14,268 bases of DNA from Atribacterota bacterium (lineage in GTDB: Bacteria; Atribacterota; Phoenicimicrobiia; Phoenicimicrobiales; Phoenicimicrobiaceae): contig DAOUWX010000027.1 in assembly GCA_030666935.1 (NCBI GenBank), forward strand, positions 1 to 14,268. Direction: 5' to 3'. This document shows positions 7,497 through 14,252 of this stretch, in pieces; the stretch's first letter is position 1, and each line of letters opens with the position of its first letter. The notes under the pieces are model-generated. The model saw only the letters and a list, made by a program, of their open reading frames with translations, had not been told where the DNA came from and did not search any database. Made by a program: the position numbers and the translations under genes.

Positions 7497-7611
7497 CACA
7501 CACACTCCACTTTTAGTAATTTGCCCACTTTATTTTTCAATTCCAAGATATATTGACCTAAAGAAAATCCTTTAAAAGGTAATATTTCATGGATAAAAAA
7601 TTACTTTTGTA

Positions 7612-8352
7612 TTATCTCTCTTCCCTGTTTTCAATTATTCTTCTGGCTTCCTCTAAATCTTCCTGAGTATCAATACTTAAGGCATTATAATCATATTTAG
7701 TTTCAGCAACATATAACTTATATCCACATTCTAAAACCTTTAACTGTTCTAAAGATTCTATTGCGGACAAAGGAGTATCGTCTAATTTTACAAATTCCTG
7801 CAGAAAAGATTTTCTATAACCGTAAATACCTATATGTTCATAAACTCTATAATTTTCCTCTTTTCTGGGAAATGGTATCAGAGAGCGGCTAAAATATAGG
7901 GCATTCTTATGAATATCGCAAACTACTTTCACTACATTCTCATCTTTAAATTTATTTTTATCATGGAGTTCATAGCATAGAGTTGCCATCAGTATATCAT
8001 CATCTTTAATTAGTATTCCAGTAAGTTCGTCTATCATTTCAAAACGTATAAACGGTTCATCACCCTGGATATTAATTACTAAATCAACATCCAAATCTTT
8101 GACCGCCTCAGCAATTCGAGAAGTTCCATTGGGATGATCAATTGAAGTCATCACTGCTTTCCCTTTAAATCTCTTCACTTCTTCAACAATTCTCTTATCG
8201 TCAGTCGCCACAATGACTTCATCCAATAGCTTAGATTGTTTAGCTCTCTCATATACCCGTTGAACCATTGATTTACCGCAAATGTCTTTCAAGGGTTTAC
8301 CGGGTAATCTGCTCGAACCATATCGAGATGGGATAATCCCCACAACTTTCAT
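7612..8352 (-). CDS. kdsB: 3-deoxy-manno-octulosonate cytidylyltransferase (CMP-KDO synthetase)
   Basis: Transfers CMP from CTP to KDO, the activation step before KDO enters lipid A-core lipopolysaccharide; cytoplasmic. The 246 residues match the family. Motifs in order: IIPSRYGSSRLPGKPL (6-21, CTP loop), VIVATDDKRI, MTSIDHPNGTSRIAE, NIQGDEPFI (94-102, metal-binding Asp), VVKVVCD with NALYFSRSLIPFPR, HIGIYGYRKSFL, ESLEQLKVLECGY and SIDTQEDLEEA. One deviation: GTSR where KdsB proteins usually have GTDR or GTER. It sits inside a sugar-acid uptake and aldolase cluster rather than with kdsA, kdsC or waaA, so it may recycle imported KDO for lipopolysaccharide, as CMP-sialate synthetases do in sialic-acid loci (inference). 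The gene lies 34 bp after the unrecognised upstream gene. Its AGAGGA is about 13 bases from the ATG, rather far. Confidence 0.9.
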   Translation of the reverse strand: MKVVGIIPSRYGSSRLPGKPLKDICGKSMVQRVYERAKQSKLLDEVIVATDDKRIVEEVKRFKGKAVMTSIDHPNGTSRIAEAVKDLDVDLVINIQGDEPFIRFEMIDELTGILIKDDDILMATLCYELHDKNKFKDENVVKVVCDIHKNALYFSRSLIPFPRKEENYRVYEHIGIYGYRKSFLQEFVKLDDTPLSAIESLEQLKVLECGYKLYVAETKYDYNALSIDTQEDLEEARRIIENREER

Positions 8353-8386
8353 CTTTAATAATTTTTCCTCTCTTTTTAAAAAGCTT

Positions 8387-9598
8387 TTATAATTTATATT
8401 GCTGAGCCCTTTTTAACATCTTTTCTCTATCTATCGCTTTAACATTTTCTACTATCCATTCTCTCACCCTCTTTCCTTCTTCCGACTCCTGAGGATAGCT
8501 TAGAAAATCCAAAGAAATCCCCAATTTATCAGCAACTTTACAAGCGATAACAGGCCATATCTTTCCAATATCCCCGACTATCGGAATACTATTTTCGTGA
8601 CGTGCAAAAGCAGACATTTCCATTCGGAAAGGAATTCCGGTAATTTTAGTCTTGGGTAATCCTTTATCAATAGCTTCCTGAATCTTTCTATTCTCATGTT
8701 GCATTAATTTAGCCTGCATTAATTGTCTATCCAAATCAATTCTAATTATAGTTTTTTCTTTAAGACTATAGGTTTTAAATCCAATCCAATGAGACCAGAT
8801 TCCATGCCCTGTATAACATTCAAAAGGACCGTCATGTATTTCTTGAGTTAAAGCTACCGCTGATTCTATAATGATATCTGATTCCTCCAACATTCTGGCA
8901 ATGCGCATAGATCTTTCCGAAATTGAGATACTATCACCAACAGAAAGCCCTACAGCTCCTCCTCCCACAAGTTGAGGGACACTAACTATTACTGGGAATC
9001 CTTTCTCTATTCCTTTTCCGATCATTGTTCTTTTATCTGCTCCCCAGCCTGCTACCTCTTCAAAGGGAAGACTATAGGTCTGAGCAATATTAAGAATTTC
9101 TCGAGAAAGTATTTCTGTTCTTAAACCCATAGGATATGCCATATTCCCGGCAGCTTTTATAATAACATCACCATCTGTACTTTTTGATTTTCTCAGTAGT
9201 TTTTCATCTAAAACCAATTCTTTTTTTAAATTTTCTAAATCACTATCTTTTATCTGGGTAAATTCAAAAATATCTCCCCGGGGGAGAAAATTACTGCCTA
9301 ACTTAAATCCTAATTTATCCGCTTTTATCCTCTTTACCTTATCTAAACTTCCAGCCATTTCATGAGCAATTACCGCTGAACTTGTGCTAATACTATTTAT
9401 AATATTCTTATCCATTAATTCAGAGATTAAGACTGTAACTCCCTCATGAATATTTGGTCCGCTTCCGGTAACTATCATTATTTTGCCATTTCTCTTCTTT
9501 ACTTCTATTATCTTATCTATTGCTTTATCTAAATTGCCTCTGCTGGCCTGCTCTAATTCTTGGTAGTACTTATTTAGTAAATCAAGATTGTACTTCAT
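8387..9598 (-). CDS. Unrecognised Rossmann-like protein, resembling deoxyhypusine-synthase-like or LOR/SDH-type folds
   Basis: I do not recognise this 403-residue cytoplasmic protein with confidence. The N-terminal third has a helix followed by GKIMIVTGSGP (residues 38-48), a helix, then a Ser/Thr-rich strand end and HE, and later KLGSNFLPRGDIFEFTQ (98-114). That order recalls deoxyhypusine-synthase-like proteins (a nucleotide loop, then IGN-x-x-vP-x-x-x-Y/F) and the archaeal-type LOR/SDH family. Further blocks are IIKAAGNMAYPMGLRTE, a Gly-rich VPQLVGGGAVGLSVGDS (207-223), an acidic-His stretch QEIHDGPFECYTGHGIW and GDIGKIWPV near 342. No signal peptide or membrane segment. The frame allows an ATG at 9628, but AGAGG lies 8 bases before the internal ATG at 9598, which I chose. 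It lies between the TRAP genes and kdsB, so a role on the same substrate is likely but unknown. Confidence 0.6.
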   Translation of the reverse strand: MKYNLDLLNKYYQELEQASRGNLDKAIDKIIEVKKRNGKIMIVTGSGPNIHEGVTVLISELMDKNIINSISTSSAVIAHEMAGSLDKVKRIKADKLGFKLGSNFLPRGDIFEFTQIKDSDLENLKKELVLDEKLLRKSKSTDGDVIIKAAGNMAYPMGLRTEILSREILNIAQTYSLPFEEVAGWGADKRTMIGKGIEKGFPVIVSVPQLVGGGAVGLSVGDSISISERSMRIARMLEESDIIIESAVALTQEIHDGPFECYTGHGIWSHWIGFKTYSLKEKTIIRIDLDRQLMQAKLMQHENRKIQEAIDKGLPKTKITGIPFRMEMSAFARHENSIPIVGDIGKIWPVIACKVADKLGISLDFLSYPQESEEGKRVREWIVENVKAIDREKMLKRAQQYKL

Positions 9599-9691
9599 TT
9601 TATATACCTCTTCCCTTTGCTTTTTCATAATTAACCCAAGAATATATAGAATTCAGAAATTATTTTCTCTCATTAAAAACGAAGTTTTATT

Positions 9692-10984
9692 TTAAGGAAC
9701 ATACCCTGCTAACTTAGGTAACCACAGAACAATCCCCGGAATATAAGTACAAGCCAGTAATACGCCTATTAAAACAGCAAGAAAGGGCCACATTTCCCTG
9801 ATTATTCCTCCCAGAGGAACCCCGGATATAGCGCTAACAATAAATAAATTTTCTCCATAAGGCGGGGTAGAAAGACCGATCATCGCATTTAAAACCGAGA
9901 TAACCCCAAGATGAATTAAGTCAATTTCGAAAAAGGTGGCAATTGGTATTAATATAGGCATCACGATCAGTGCTCCTACAATGGGATCCATAATACAACC
10001 CAATAATAATAAAAATATATTTACAAATAGCAAGTACATATATTTATTGGTAATAATTCCCGAATTCATAACCCAATCAGTTAAGACTACGGGTAATTGT
10101 TCCCGAGAAACAATATAACTAAAAACAAGTGCAGCGGCAACCATAGCCGATACGTAACCGGTGCTTAAAGCAGATTCTTTAAAAACAGTTATTAATTTTT
10201 TAAACCCTAAAATACGATAACCGACTACCGATAAAATTAAAGCATAAAAAACTGTAGCGGCAGCAGCCTCTGTGGGAGTAAAAACCCCACCATAGATGCC
10301 CCATAGTAAAATTACCGGAGTTAAAAGCGGAAAAAAACCTCTAAAAAAGGCTTTAATTAAATTTTTTAAGTTAAAGGCTTCACCGGTAGGGTAATTCCGT
10401 TTGTGAGAAATGTAGGCAATATAGGCCATCATAGCAACTCCTAAAAAAAGACCGGGTATAATTCCACTGATAAATAAGTGGCCTAAAGAAGCTCCCGAAA
10501 TCATCGAATAGATTACCATAGGAATACTAGGAGGAATAATAGGACCAATAGTTGCACTTGCTGAAGTTACCGCACAGCTAAACTCGGGGTCAAATCCGGC
10601 ATCATTCATAGACTTTATTTCTATTAATCCCAGACCAGAGGCATCGGCAATTGCTGAACCGGTCATCCCCGAAAAAATAACCGAAGCCAATACATTGACG
10701 TGTCCCAACCCACCTTTAAGCGAACCTACCATCCTATTAGCAAAATTAAAAAGGCGCTCGGTGATCATGCCTTCATTCATTATTCTGGCAGCTAAAATAA
10801 ATAATGGTACGGCAAGCAAAACAAATTTCTTTTCAAAACCTATAACCATACTATCTACAATTACTGCAGGGCTTATATCAGCCAAAATAACATAAATCAT
10901 CGAAGGTACAGAGATCGAAAAGATAATAGGATATCCGAAAATAAACATAATTGCAAATAAAACTACCCAGATAGTTATAAGCAT
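9692..10984 (-). CDS. dctM: TRAP transporter large membrane subunit (DctM)
   Basis: Large permease of a tripartite ATP-independent periplasmic transporter, which imports organic and sugar acids with a sodium gradient. It has 430 residues and about 12 membrane or re-entrant segments, standard for DctM. Family motifs: FSGMTGSAIADASG (residues about 104-117), SATIGPIIPPSIP, GVFTPTEAAAATVFYAL and GCIMDPIVGALIVMPIL. The ATG overlaps the last 10 bases of dctQ, and AGGAG lies 10 bases before it within dctQ, so the two membrane subunits are translationally linked. Substrate specificity is set mainly by DctP. Confidence 0.96.
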   Translation of the reverse strand: MLITIWVVLFAIMFIFGYPIIFSISVPSMIYVILADISPAVIVDSMVIGFEKKFVLLAVPLFILAARIMNEGMITERLFNFANRMVGSLKGGLGHVNVLASVIFSGMTGSAIADASGLGLIEIKSMNDAGFDPEFSCAVTSASATIGPIIPPSIPMVIYSMISGASLGHLFISGIIPGLFLGVAMMAYIAYISHKRNYPTGEAFNLKNLIKAFFRGFFPLLTPVILLWGIYGGVFTPTEAAAATVFYALILSVVGYRILGFKKLITVFKESALSTGYVSAMVAAALVFSYIVSREQLPVVLTDWVMNSGIITNKYMYLLFVNIFLLLLGCIMDPIVGALIVMPILIPIATFFEIDLIHLGVISVLNAMIGLSTPPYGENLFIVSAISGVPLGGIIREMWPFLAVLIGVLLACTYIPGIVLWLPKLAGYVP

Positions 10985-11499
10985 TTTACTTTATCTCCTG
11001 TTCTGTCTGTATTTTTATTAGTTAATAAAAATTTAATATCGCAAACTATATGCTCAATATTATGAATTATAGTAAGGATTAAAAATATAGAAAATACCAT
11101 AAAAACATAAGTCCAGGGGATTTTAAGGGCAACCGTCTTTATCCTGTAATTAAACAAAAGATATTCCCAAACAGGTTTGAAAATAATGATAAAAACAGCG
11201 GTAGTAATGGTATTAAAAATTATATTAACCATCTTTTGAACTTTTGGAGGTAATTTATCATATAAAATATTAAATTTTACATGATGCCCCTTTCTTACAC
11301 CCCAAGCAGCACCCAGATATAGGGTCCAGATATAAGCATAAATAGATAATTCGAAGGGCCACTCCAAAGAAATATTAAGAAAGTATCGATAAAAAACTTG
11401 AATAACGATTGCTGAGGCACAAGTTATTAGGGCTGCTGTGGAAAGAATTTCTTCAAAAAAAATAATTATAAAGTGATAAATTTTTTTTAATAATTCCAT
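10975..11499 (-). CDS. dctQ: TRAP transporter small membrane subunit (DctQ)
   Basis: Small four-helix membrane subunit that pairs with DctM. It has 174 residues from the chosen ATG. The DctQ signature is clear: QVFYRYFLNISLEWPFELS (near residue 35-55) followed by YAYIWTLYLGAAWGVRKGHH, with the conserved Trp, Glu, Arg and His. Two more hydrophobic helices follow. A GTG four codons earlier (11511) is an alternative start; neither has a strong ribosome binding site, and I preferred ATG. A long hairpin lies in the gap before this gene. It overlaps dctM by 10 bases. Confidence 0.9.
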   Translation of the reverse strand: MELLKKIYHFIIIFFEEILSTAALITCASAIVIQVFYRYFLNISLEWPFELSIYAYIWTLYLGAAWGVRKGHHVKFNILYDKLPPKVQKMVNIIFNTITTAVFIIIFKPVWEYLLFNYRIKTVALKIPWTYVFMVFSIFLILTIIHNIEHIVCDIKFLLTNKNTDRTGDKVKCL

Positions 11500-11545
11500 T
11501 AAATCAACCACGCTTTCGGTTTTGAAATAATTAGCTTTTTAGTAA

Positions 11546-11588
11546 TTTAGTAAGGGGCAAGAGATTTGGCCTCTTGTCCCTTACTAAA
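11546..11588 (-). promoter_or_regulatory. Long intercistronic hairpin between dctP and dctQ
   Basis: An 18-bp inverted repeat, TTTAGTAAGGGGCAAGAG (11546-11563) and CTCTTGTCCCTTACTAAA (11571-11588), with a 7-base loop and a single G-T mismatch. It begins 27 bp after the dctP stop in transcription order. After the stem the - strand continues TTACTAAAAAGC with no U-tract, so it is a poor intrinsic terminator. It is better seen as a 3' stability element or partial attenuator that favours dctP mRNA over dctQM mRNA. The effect is inference. Confidence 0.7.
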
Positions 11589-11614
11589 CAATATGGAGTA
11601 TCTCTAGCTAAAAA

Positions 11615-12643
11615 TTATTCTGCTTCGTATACCTCTGCACTTACATTTTGTATCTTTTCGTATACCCCTTTACCCCAAATTTCATCATTTTTAACATACA
11701 TTTTCTTGGTGTTTTCCATAAAGGCAGCTTTATCCGGAATGATTATTTCCATACCAAATTCATTTTGGAATTGAGCTTGCAAACTTGCTTCCTGCTCTAA
11801 AACCAATTGGTTACAGCAATTTCTTCCGATTAATAATGCTTTTTTCATATACACTTTATAATCTTCCGGCATACTCTCCCATACTTCTTCATTAATTGTG
11901 GGGTTAATAATAGTCATCTGATGATCAGTTAAAACTATATAGTGAGTGACTTCATAAAATTTGCTGGAAAAATCGGTGGGTAAGGGGTTATCCTGTCCGT
12001 CTATGGTTCCTGTCTTTAAAGCCATATAGACTTCATTGAATCCCAAAGGAGTAGGTTGAGCACCTAATCCACGACCGACATCCATCCAGGCCTCTGAACC
12101 GGGCATTCTTAATTTAACCCCTTTAAGATCCTCAGGAGTCCTAACTACTCCAGCCTTTTCAGTTAAATTTAACTGCCTAGTCCCCAAGAACCAGGTGTCT
12201 AAAACTACTAAACCGGATTTCTTTCTCAATTCATCCCAATAGGCTTTCCCAATAGGACCATTTACCACATAATAAAGATGGTCTAAGCTTTTAAATACAT
12301 AGGCAGCTTCTAATACTCCGATTTCCGGATAGGGGACTAAATCAGCATACCAAGAAGGCGAACCATCACACATATCGATATCCCCGCGCATAGTCCCCAG
12401 GACCTGGGTCTTTTGATCTGCTAATTGCCCGGAATGATATATAGTTACTGTAATGTTTCCACCGGTTAATTCTTCTACCATTTCAGCAAATTTCATAAAA
12501 CCTTGAGTTTGTGGTTCTAGCGGGGTGGCAGCGGTAGAAAATTTCAGATTATACTTTGGTTGTTCAGCGAGAACCACCATAGAAGTCAAAACTACAAGTA
12601 AGCAAACTGTCAAAGCAATTTTTAAAAATTTATCTTTCTTCAC
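11615..12643 (-). CDS. dctP: TRAP transporter substrate-binding protein (DctP family)
   Basis: Periplasmic binding protein of 342 residues feeding the DctQM permease. Residues 1-26 are a signal peptide (MKKDK, hydrophobic core, VVLA before EQPKY). Family blocks: SPSWYADLVPYPEIGVLEAAYVF, GTRQLNL (Arg156), RTPEDLKGVKLRMPGSE and GFNEVYMALKTGTIDGQDNP. Arg179 in KLRMP is the conserved arginine that grips the ligand carboxylate in SiaP and other DctP proteins, so the ligand is expected to be a carboxylic acid. Start is GTG, supported by AAGGAGGA 7 bases upstream. With YhcH, aldolase and KdsB in the cluster, a 2-keto-3-deoxy sugar acid such as KDO is the best ligand guess; a hexuronate or sialate is possible. 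Confidence 0.94.
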   Translation of the reverse strand: MKKDKFLKIALTVCLLVVLTSMVVLAEQPKYNLKFSTAATPLEPQTQGFMKFAEMVEELTGGNITVTIYHSGQLADQKTQVLGTMRGDIDMCDGSPSWYADLVPYPEIGVLEAAYVFKSLDHLYYVVNGPIGKAYWDELRKKSGLVVLDTWFLGTRQLNLTEKAGVVRTPEDLKGVKLRMPGSEAWMDVGRGLGAQPTPLGFNEVYMALKTGTIDGQDNPLPTDFSSKFYEVTHYIVLTDHQMTIINPTINEEVWESMPEDYKVYMKKALLIGRNCCNQLVLEQEASLQAQFQNEFGMEIIIPDKAAFMENTKKMYVKNDEIWGKGVYEKIQNVSAEVYEAE

Positions 12644-12698
12644 GACAAAATCCTCCTTTTATTTTTAAATACTAAACTCTCGATACAATATTTACTTT

Positions 12699-12725
12699 TT
12701 TCTATCACCTCCCCTTATTTGTCAA
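12699..12725 (-). promoter_or_regulatory. Candidate promoter of dctP
   Basis: TTGACA (12725-12720) is followed after 15 bases by TAGAAA (12704-12699), which is preceded by TG as in extended -10 promoters. The spacer is short and the -10 weak, so the call is tentative. It would start transcription near 12692, about 50 bases before the GTG. I see no CG-centred LacI-type operator in the 211-bp gap 12644-12854, so control here may differ from that at lacI, or the cluster may be read mainly from the lacI promoter. Confidence 0.33.
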
Positions 12726-12854
12726 GATACTTCTCACTGGACATGTTTTTCACAATTTAAACCACTAAATATTATTATTTTTATTCAGACTTTTAAAATT
12801 AAATCAGTTTTATAAAATATTCTCCAGCAAAAAGCGCAGTGACTAATTATATAT

Positions 12855-13883
12855 TTATTCATAATGAGCTTTTAATGTTCTGGTGGAATTTCTAATTATA
12901 AGCTCTGTGTTAAGAGTTATTGTTTTAGGCCTATGACCTGAACCTTTCTTATCATTTTCTATCTTTTTTATTAATAGTTCAGCTGCAGTGGAACCAAGTT
13001 GATATACCGGTTGTCTTATTACAGTTATAGGCGGCTCTAATATAGAAGCCCAATCCGAATCATCAAAACAAACAATTCCTATAACATCGGGTATGCTAAG
13101 CCCCAGCTCTTTGATAGCAATTAATGCACCCATAGACATATCTATATTAGTGGTAAAGATTGCCTCCGGTCTATTAGATTGTTCCAATAATTCCTTGGTT
13201 AATTTCCTGCCACTTTCTTTTTTAAAGTTTCCAATTTTAATCAGGCTGTCATCTTTGGCTATGCCAGCTTCTTCCATTGCTTGTAAATATCCTCTCAGCC
13301 TTTCTGCACCGGTAGTCCGGTCTATGTAACCATCTACTATTCCAATTTTTCTATAACCTTGATCTATCAGATGTTTTACTGCCTTATAGGCACCATTTGT
13401 ATTATCAACTAAAACCGCGTCACAGTTTACTCCTTCAACTAACCTGTCTAAAAATATTACTTTTATCCTTGTATTTATTAGGTTGTGAATATACTTTGAG
13501 TTTTTGCCGGTAGGAACAAGTATTATCCCATCTACTCTGTTAGATTTTAAGATTTTTAAATATTCGAGCTCTTTTTCGGGATTTTCATCCCCATTACATA
13601 AAATGGTATTATAACCAAATTTATTTGCAGTATCTTCCACAGATTTAGCAATAACTGAATAAAACTGAGAAAGAACATTACCCACAATTATACCGATAGA
13701 ATTGGTCTTTTTCTGTCTCAAACTTCTGGCAACTGCGTTTATTTCATAATTTAATCCCGATACGGCTTTAAGCACTTTTTTTCTGGTCTTATCTCTAACT
13801 CCTGGGAAATCTCCTAAAACTCTGGAAACAGTTGCCGTAGAAACCCCTGCCTTTTTTGCCACGTCTTTTATATTTATTTTCAT
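12855..13883 (-). CDS. LacI/PurR-family transcriptional regulator
   Basis: DNA-binding repressor of 342 residues, usual for the family. The helix-turn-helix is at residues 1-25 (MKINIKDVAKKAGVSTATVS and RVLG). The hinge helix is near 48-58 (NAVARSLRQKK), whose leucine normally inserts at the central CG of the operator. Residues from about 62 form the periplasmic-binding-protein-like effector domain, with IGIIVGN, DGIILVPTG, VDNTNGAYKAVKHLIDQGY and CFDDSDWASILEPPITVIRQP. The frame extends to an ATG at 13925, but I chose 13883. AGAGGA lies about 8 bases before 13883, the protein then starts as typical LacI members do, and the upstream ATG abuts the operators. It heads the sugar cluster in the same direction and probably controls it, with a cluster metabolite as inducer (inference). 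Confidence 0.93.
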   Translation of the reverse strand: MKINIKDVAKKAGVSTATVSRVLGDFPGVRDKTRKKVLKAVSGLNYEINAVARSLRQKKTNSIGIIVGNVLSQFYSVIAKSVEDTANKFGYNTILCNGDENPEKELEYLKILKSNRVDGIILVPTGKNSKYIHNLINTRIKVIFLDRLVEGVNCDAVLVDNTNGAYKAVKHLIDQGYRKIGIVDGYIDRTTGAERLRGYLQAMEEAGIAKDDSLIKIGNFKKESGRKLTKELLEQSNRPEAIFTTNIDMSMGALIAIKELGLSIPDVIGIVCFDDSDWASILEPPITVIRQPVYQLGSTAAELLIKKIENDKKGSGHRPKTITLNTELIIRNSTRTLKAHYE

Positions 13884-13927
13884 ATTTGATTCCTCTGAGA
13901 AATGCCTAAATCTATCTAAAAACATAA

Positions 13928-13941
13928 TGTAAACGTTTACA
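13928..13941. promoter_or_regulatory. LacI-type operator 1 (perfect palindrome)
   Basis: TGTAAACGTTTACA is a perfect 14-bp palindrome with the central CG expected for LacI/PurR proteins. It lies 45 bases upstream of the chosen lacI start, downstream of the predicted transcription start, where binding would block transcription. Its neighbour operator is centred 16 bp away. Confidence 0.8.
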
Positions 13942-13943
13942 AT

Positions 13944-13957
13944 TGTTAACGATTACA
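13944..13957. promoter_or_regulatory. LacI-type operator 2 (imperfect palindrome)
   Basis: TGTTAACGATTACA keeps the TGT/ACA ends and the central CG of operator 1, with two asymmetric positions. It touches the last base of the predicted -10 box and covers the predicted transcription start. Two sites 16 bp apart centre to centre lie about one and a half helical turns from each other. Confidence 0.65.
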
Positions 13958-13985
13958 TTTTATAACAATTTTATTCTCCTGTCAA
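13957..13985 (-). promoter_or_regulatory. Promoter of the lacI-family gene
   Basis: A perfect TTGACA (13985-13980) is followed by a 17-bp spacer and TAAAAT (13962-13957), five of six matches to TATAAT. The start would fall near 13950, inside operator 2. This geometry predicts negative autoregulation by the LacI-type protein. Confidence 0.75.
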
Positions 13986-14114
13986 GAAATTAGAAATTTT
14001 ATGAATTTTATTTGGATATCATAAATCAGGGCGAATGCAGGGGAAGCAATCTCGACGAGATTATGAGATTGCCGCGCTCCGCCAAATCGGAGTTCGTAAT
14101 GATCGAAAAAAAAC
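13986..14114. other. Non-coding stretch with short inverted repeats
   Basis: No gene is visible from the lacI promoter to the right end of the window (13986-14268). After an AT-rich start this part holds two small perfect inverted repeats: AATCTCG-A-CGAGATT (14048-14062) and CTCCG-CCAAAT-CGGAG (14077-14092), within a locally GC-richer segment that reads like a decayed intergenic repeat. The remainder is repeat copy 2. Confidence 0.5.
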
Positions 14115-14252
14115 GGGGCGGATAAATCCGCCCCCCACAATAACTGAATGCTATATATTTCTCGGAATATAGCATTTTATTTTCTTATCCTTACACTTGC
14201 AGCTCACAACTATACGCTATACGCTGTACGCTCCACGCTAATTTCATTCTCG
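14115..14252. repeat. Dispersed composite intergenic repeat, copy 2
   Basis: Same orientation as 2334-2490. Components in order: GGGGCGGAT (14115-14123) with ATCCGCCCC (14126-14134), a perfect 9-bp hairpin; AATGCTATAT (14147-14156) with ATATAGCATT (14167-14176), a 10-bp hairpin with a 10-base loop that is decayed in copy 1; a shared stretch with CACTTGCA and CTCACAACTAT; then ACGCTAT, ACGCTGT, ACGCTCC and ACGCTAA in tandem (14214-14241). It ends near AATTTCATTCTCG. There is no coding potential. It may continue to the window edge. Confidence 0.8.

Noticed and set aside
7513..7540. TTGAAA and TACTAA, 16 bp apart on the - strand, as a promoter for the YhcH-to-AraB genes
   Set aside because: The -10 match is poor and the predicted start would cut into the ribosome binding site of the mini-ORF.
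12640..12708. A GTG-initiated 22-codon ORF before dctP whose TGA overlaps the dctP GTG, parallel to the mini-ORF before the YhcH-like gene
   Set aside because: The GGGGAGGTGAT stretch that looks like a ribosome binding site directly abuts and includes the GTG, leaving no spacing, and it overlaps the candidate promoter. No other start exists in the frame.
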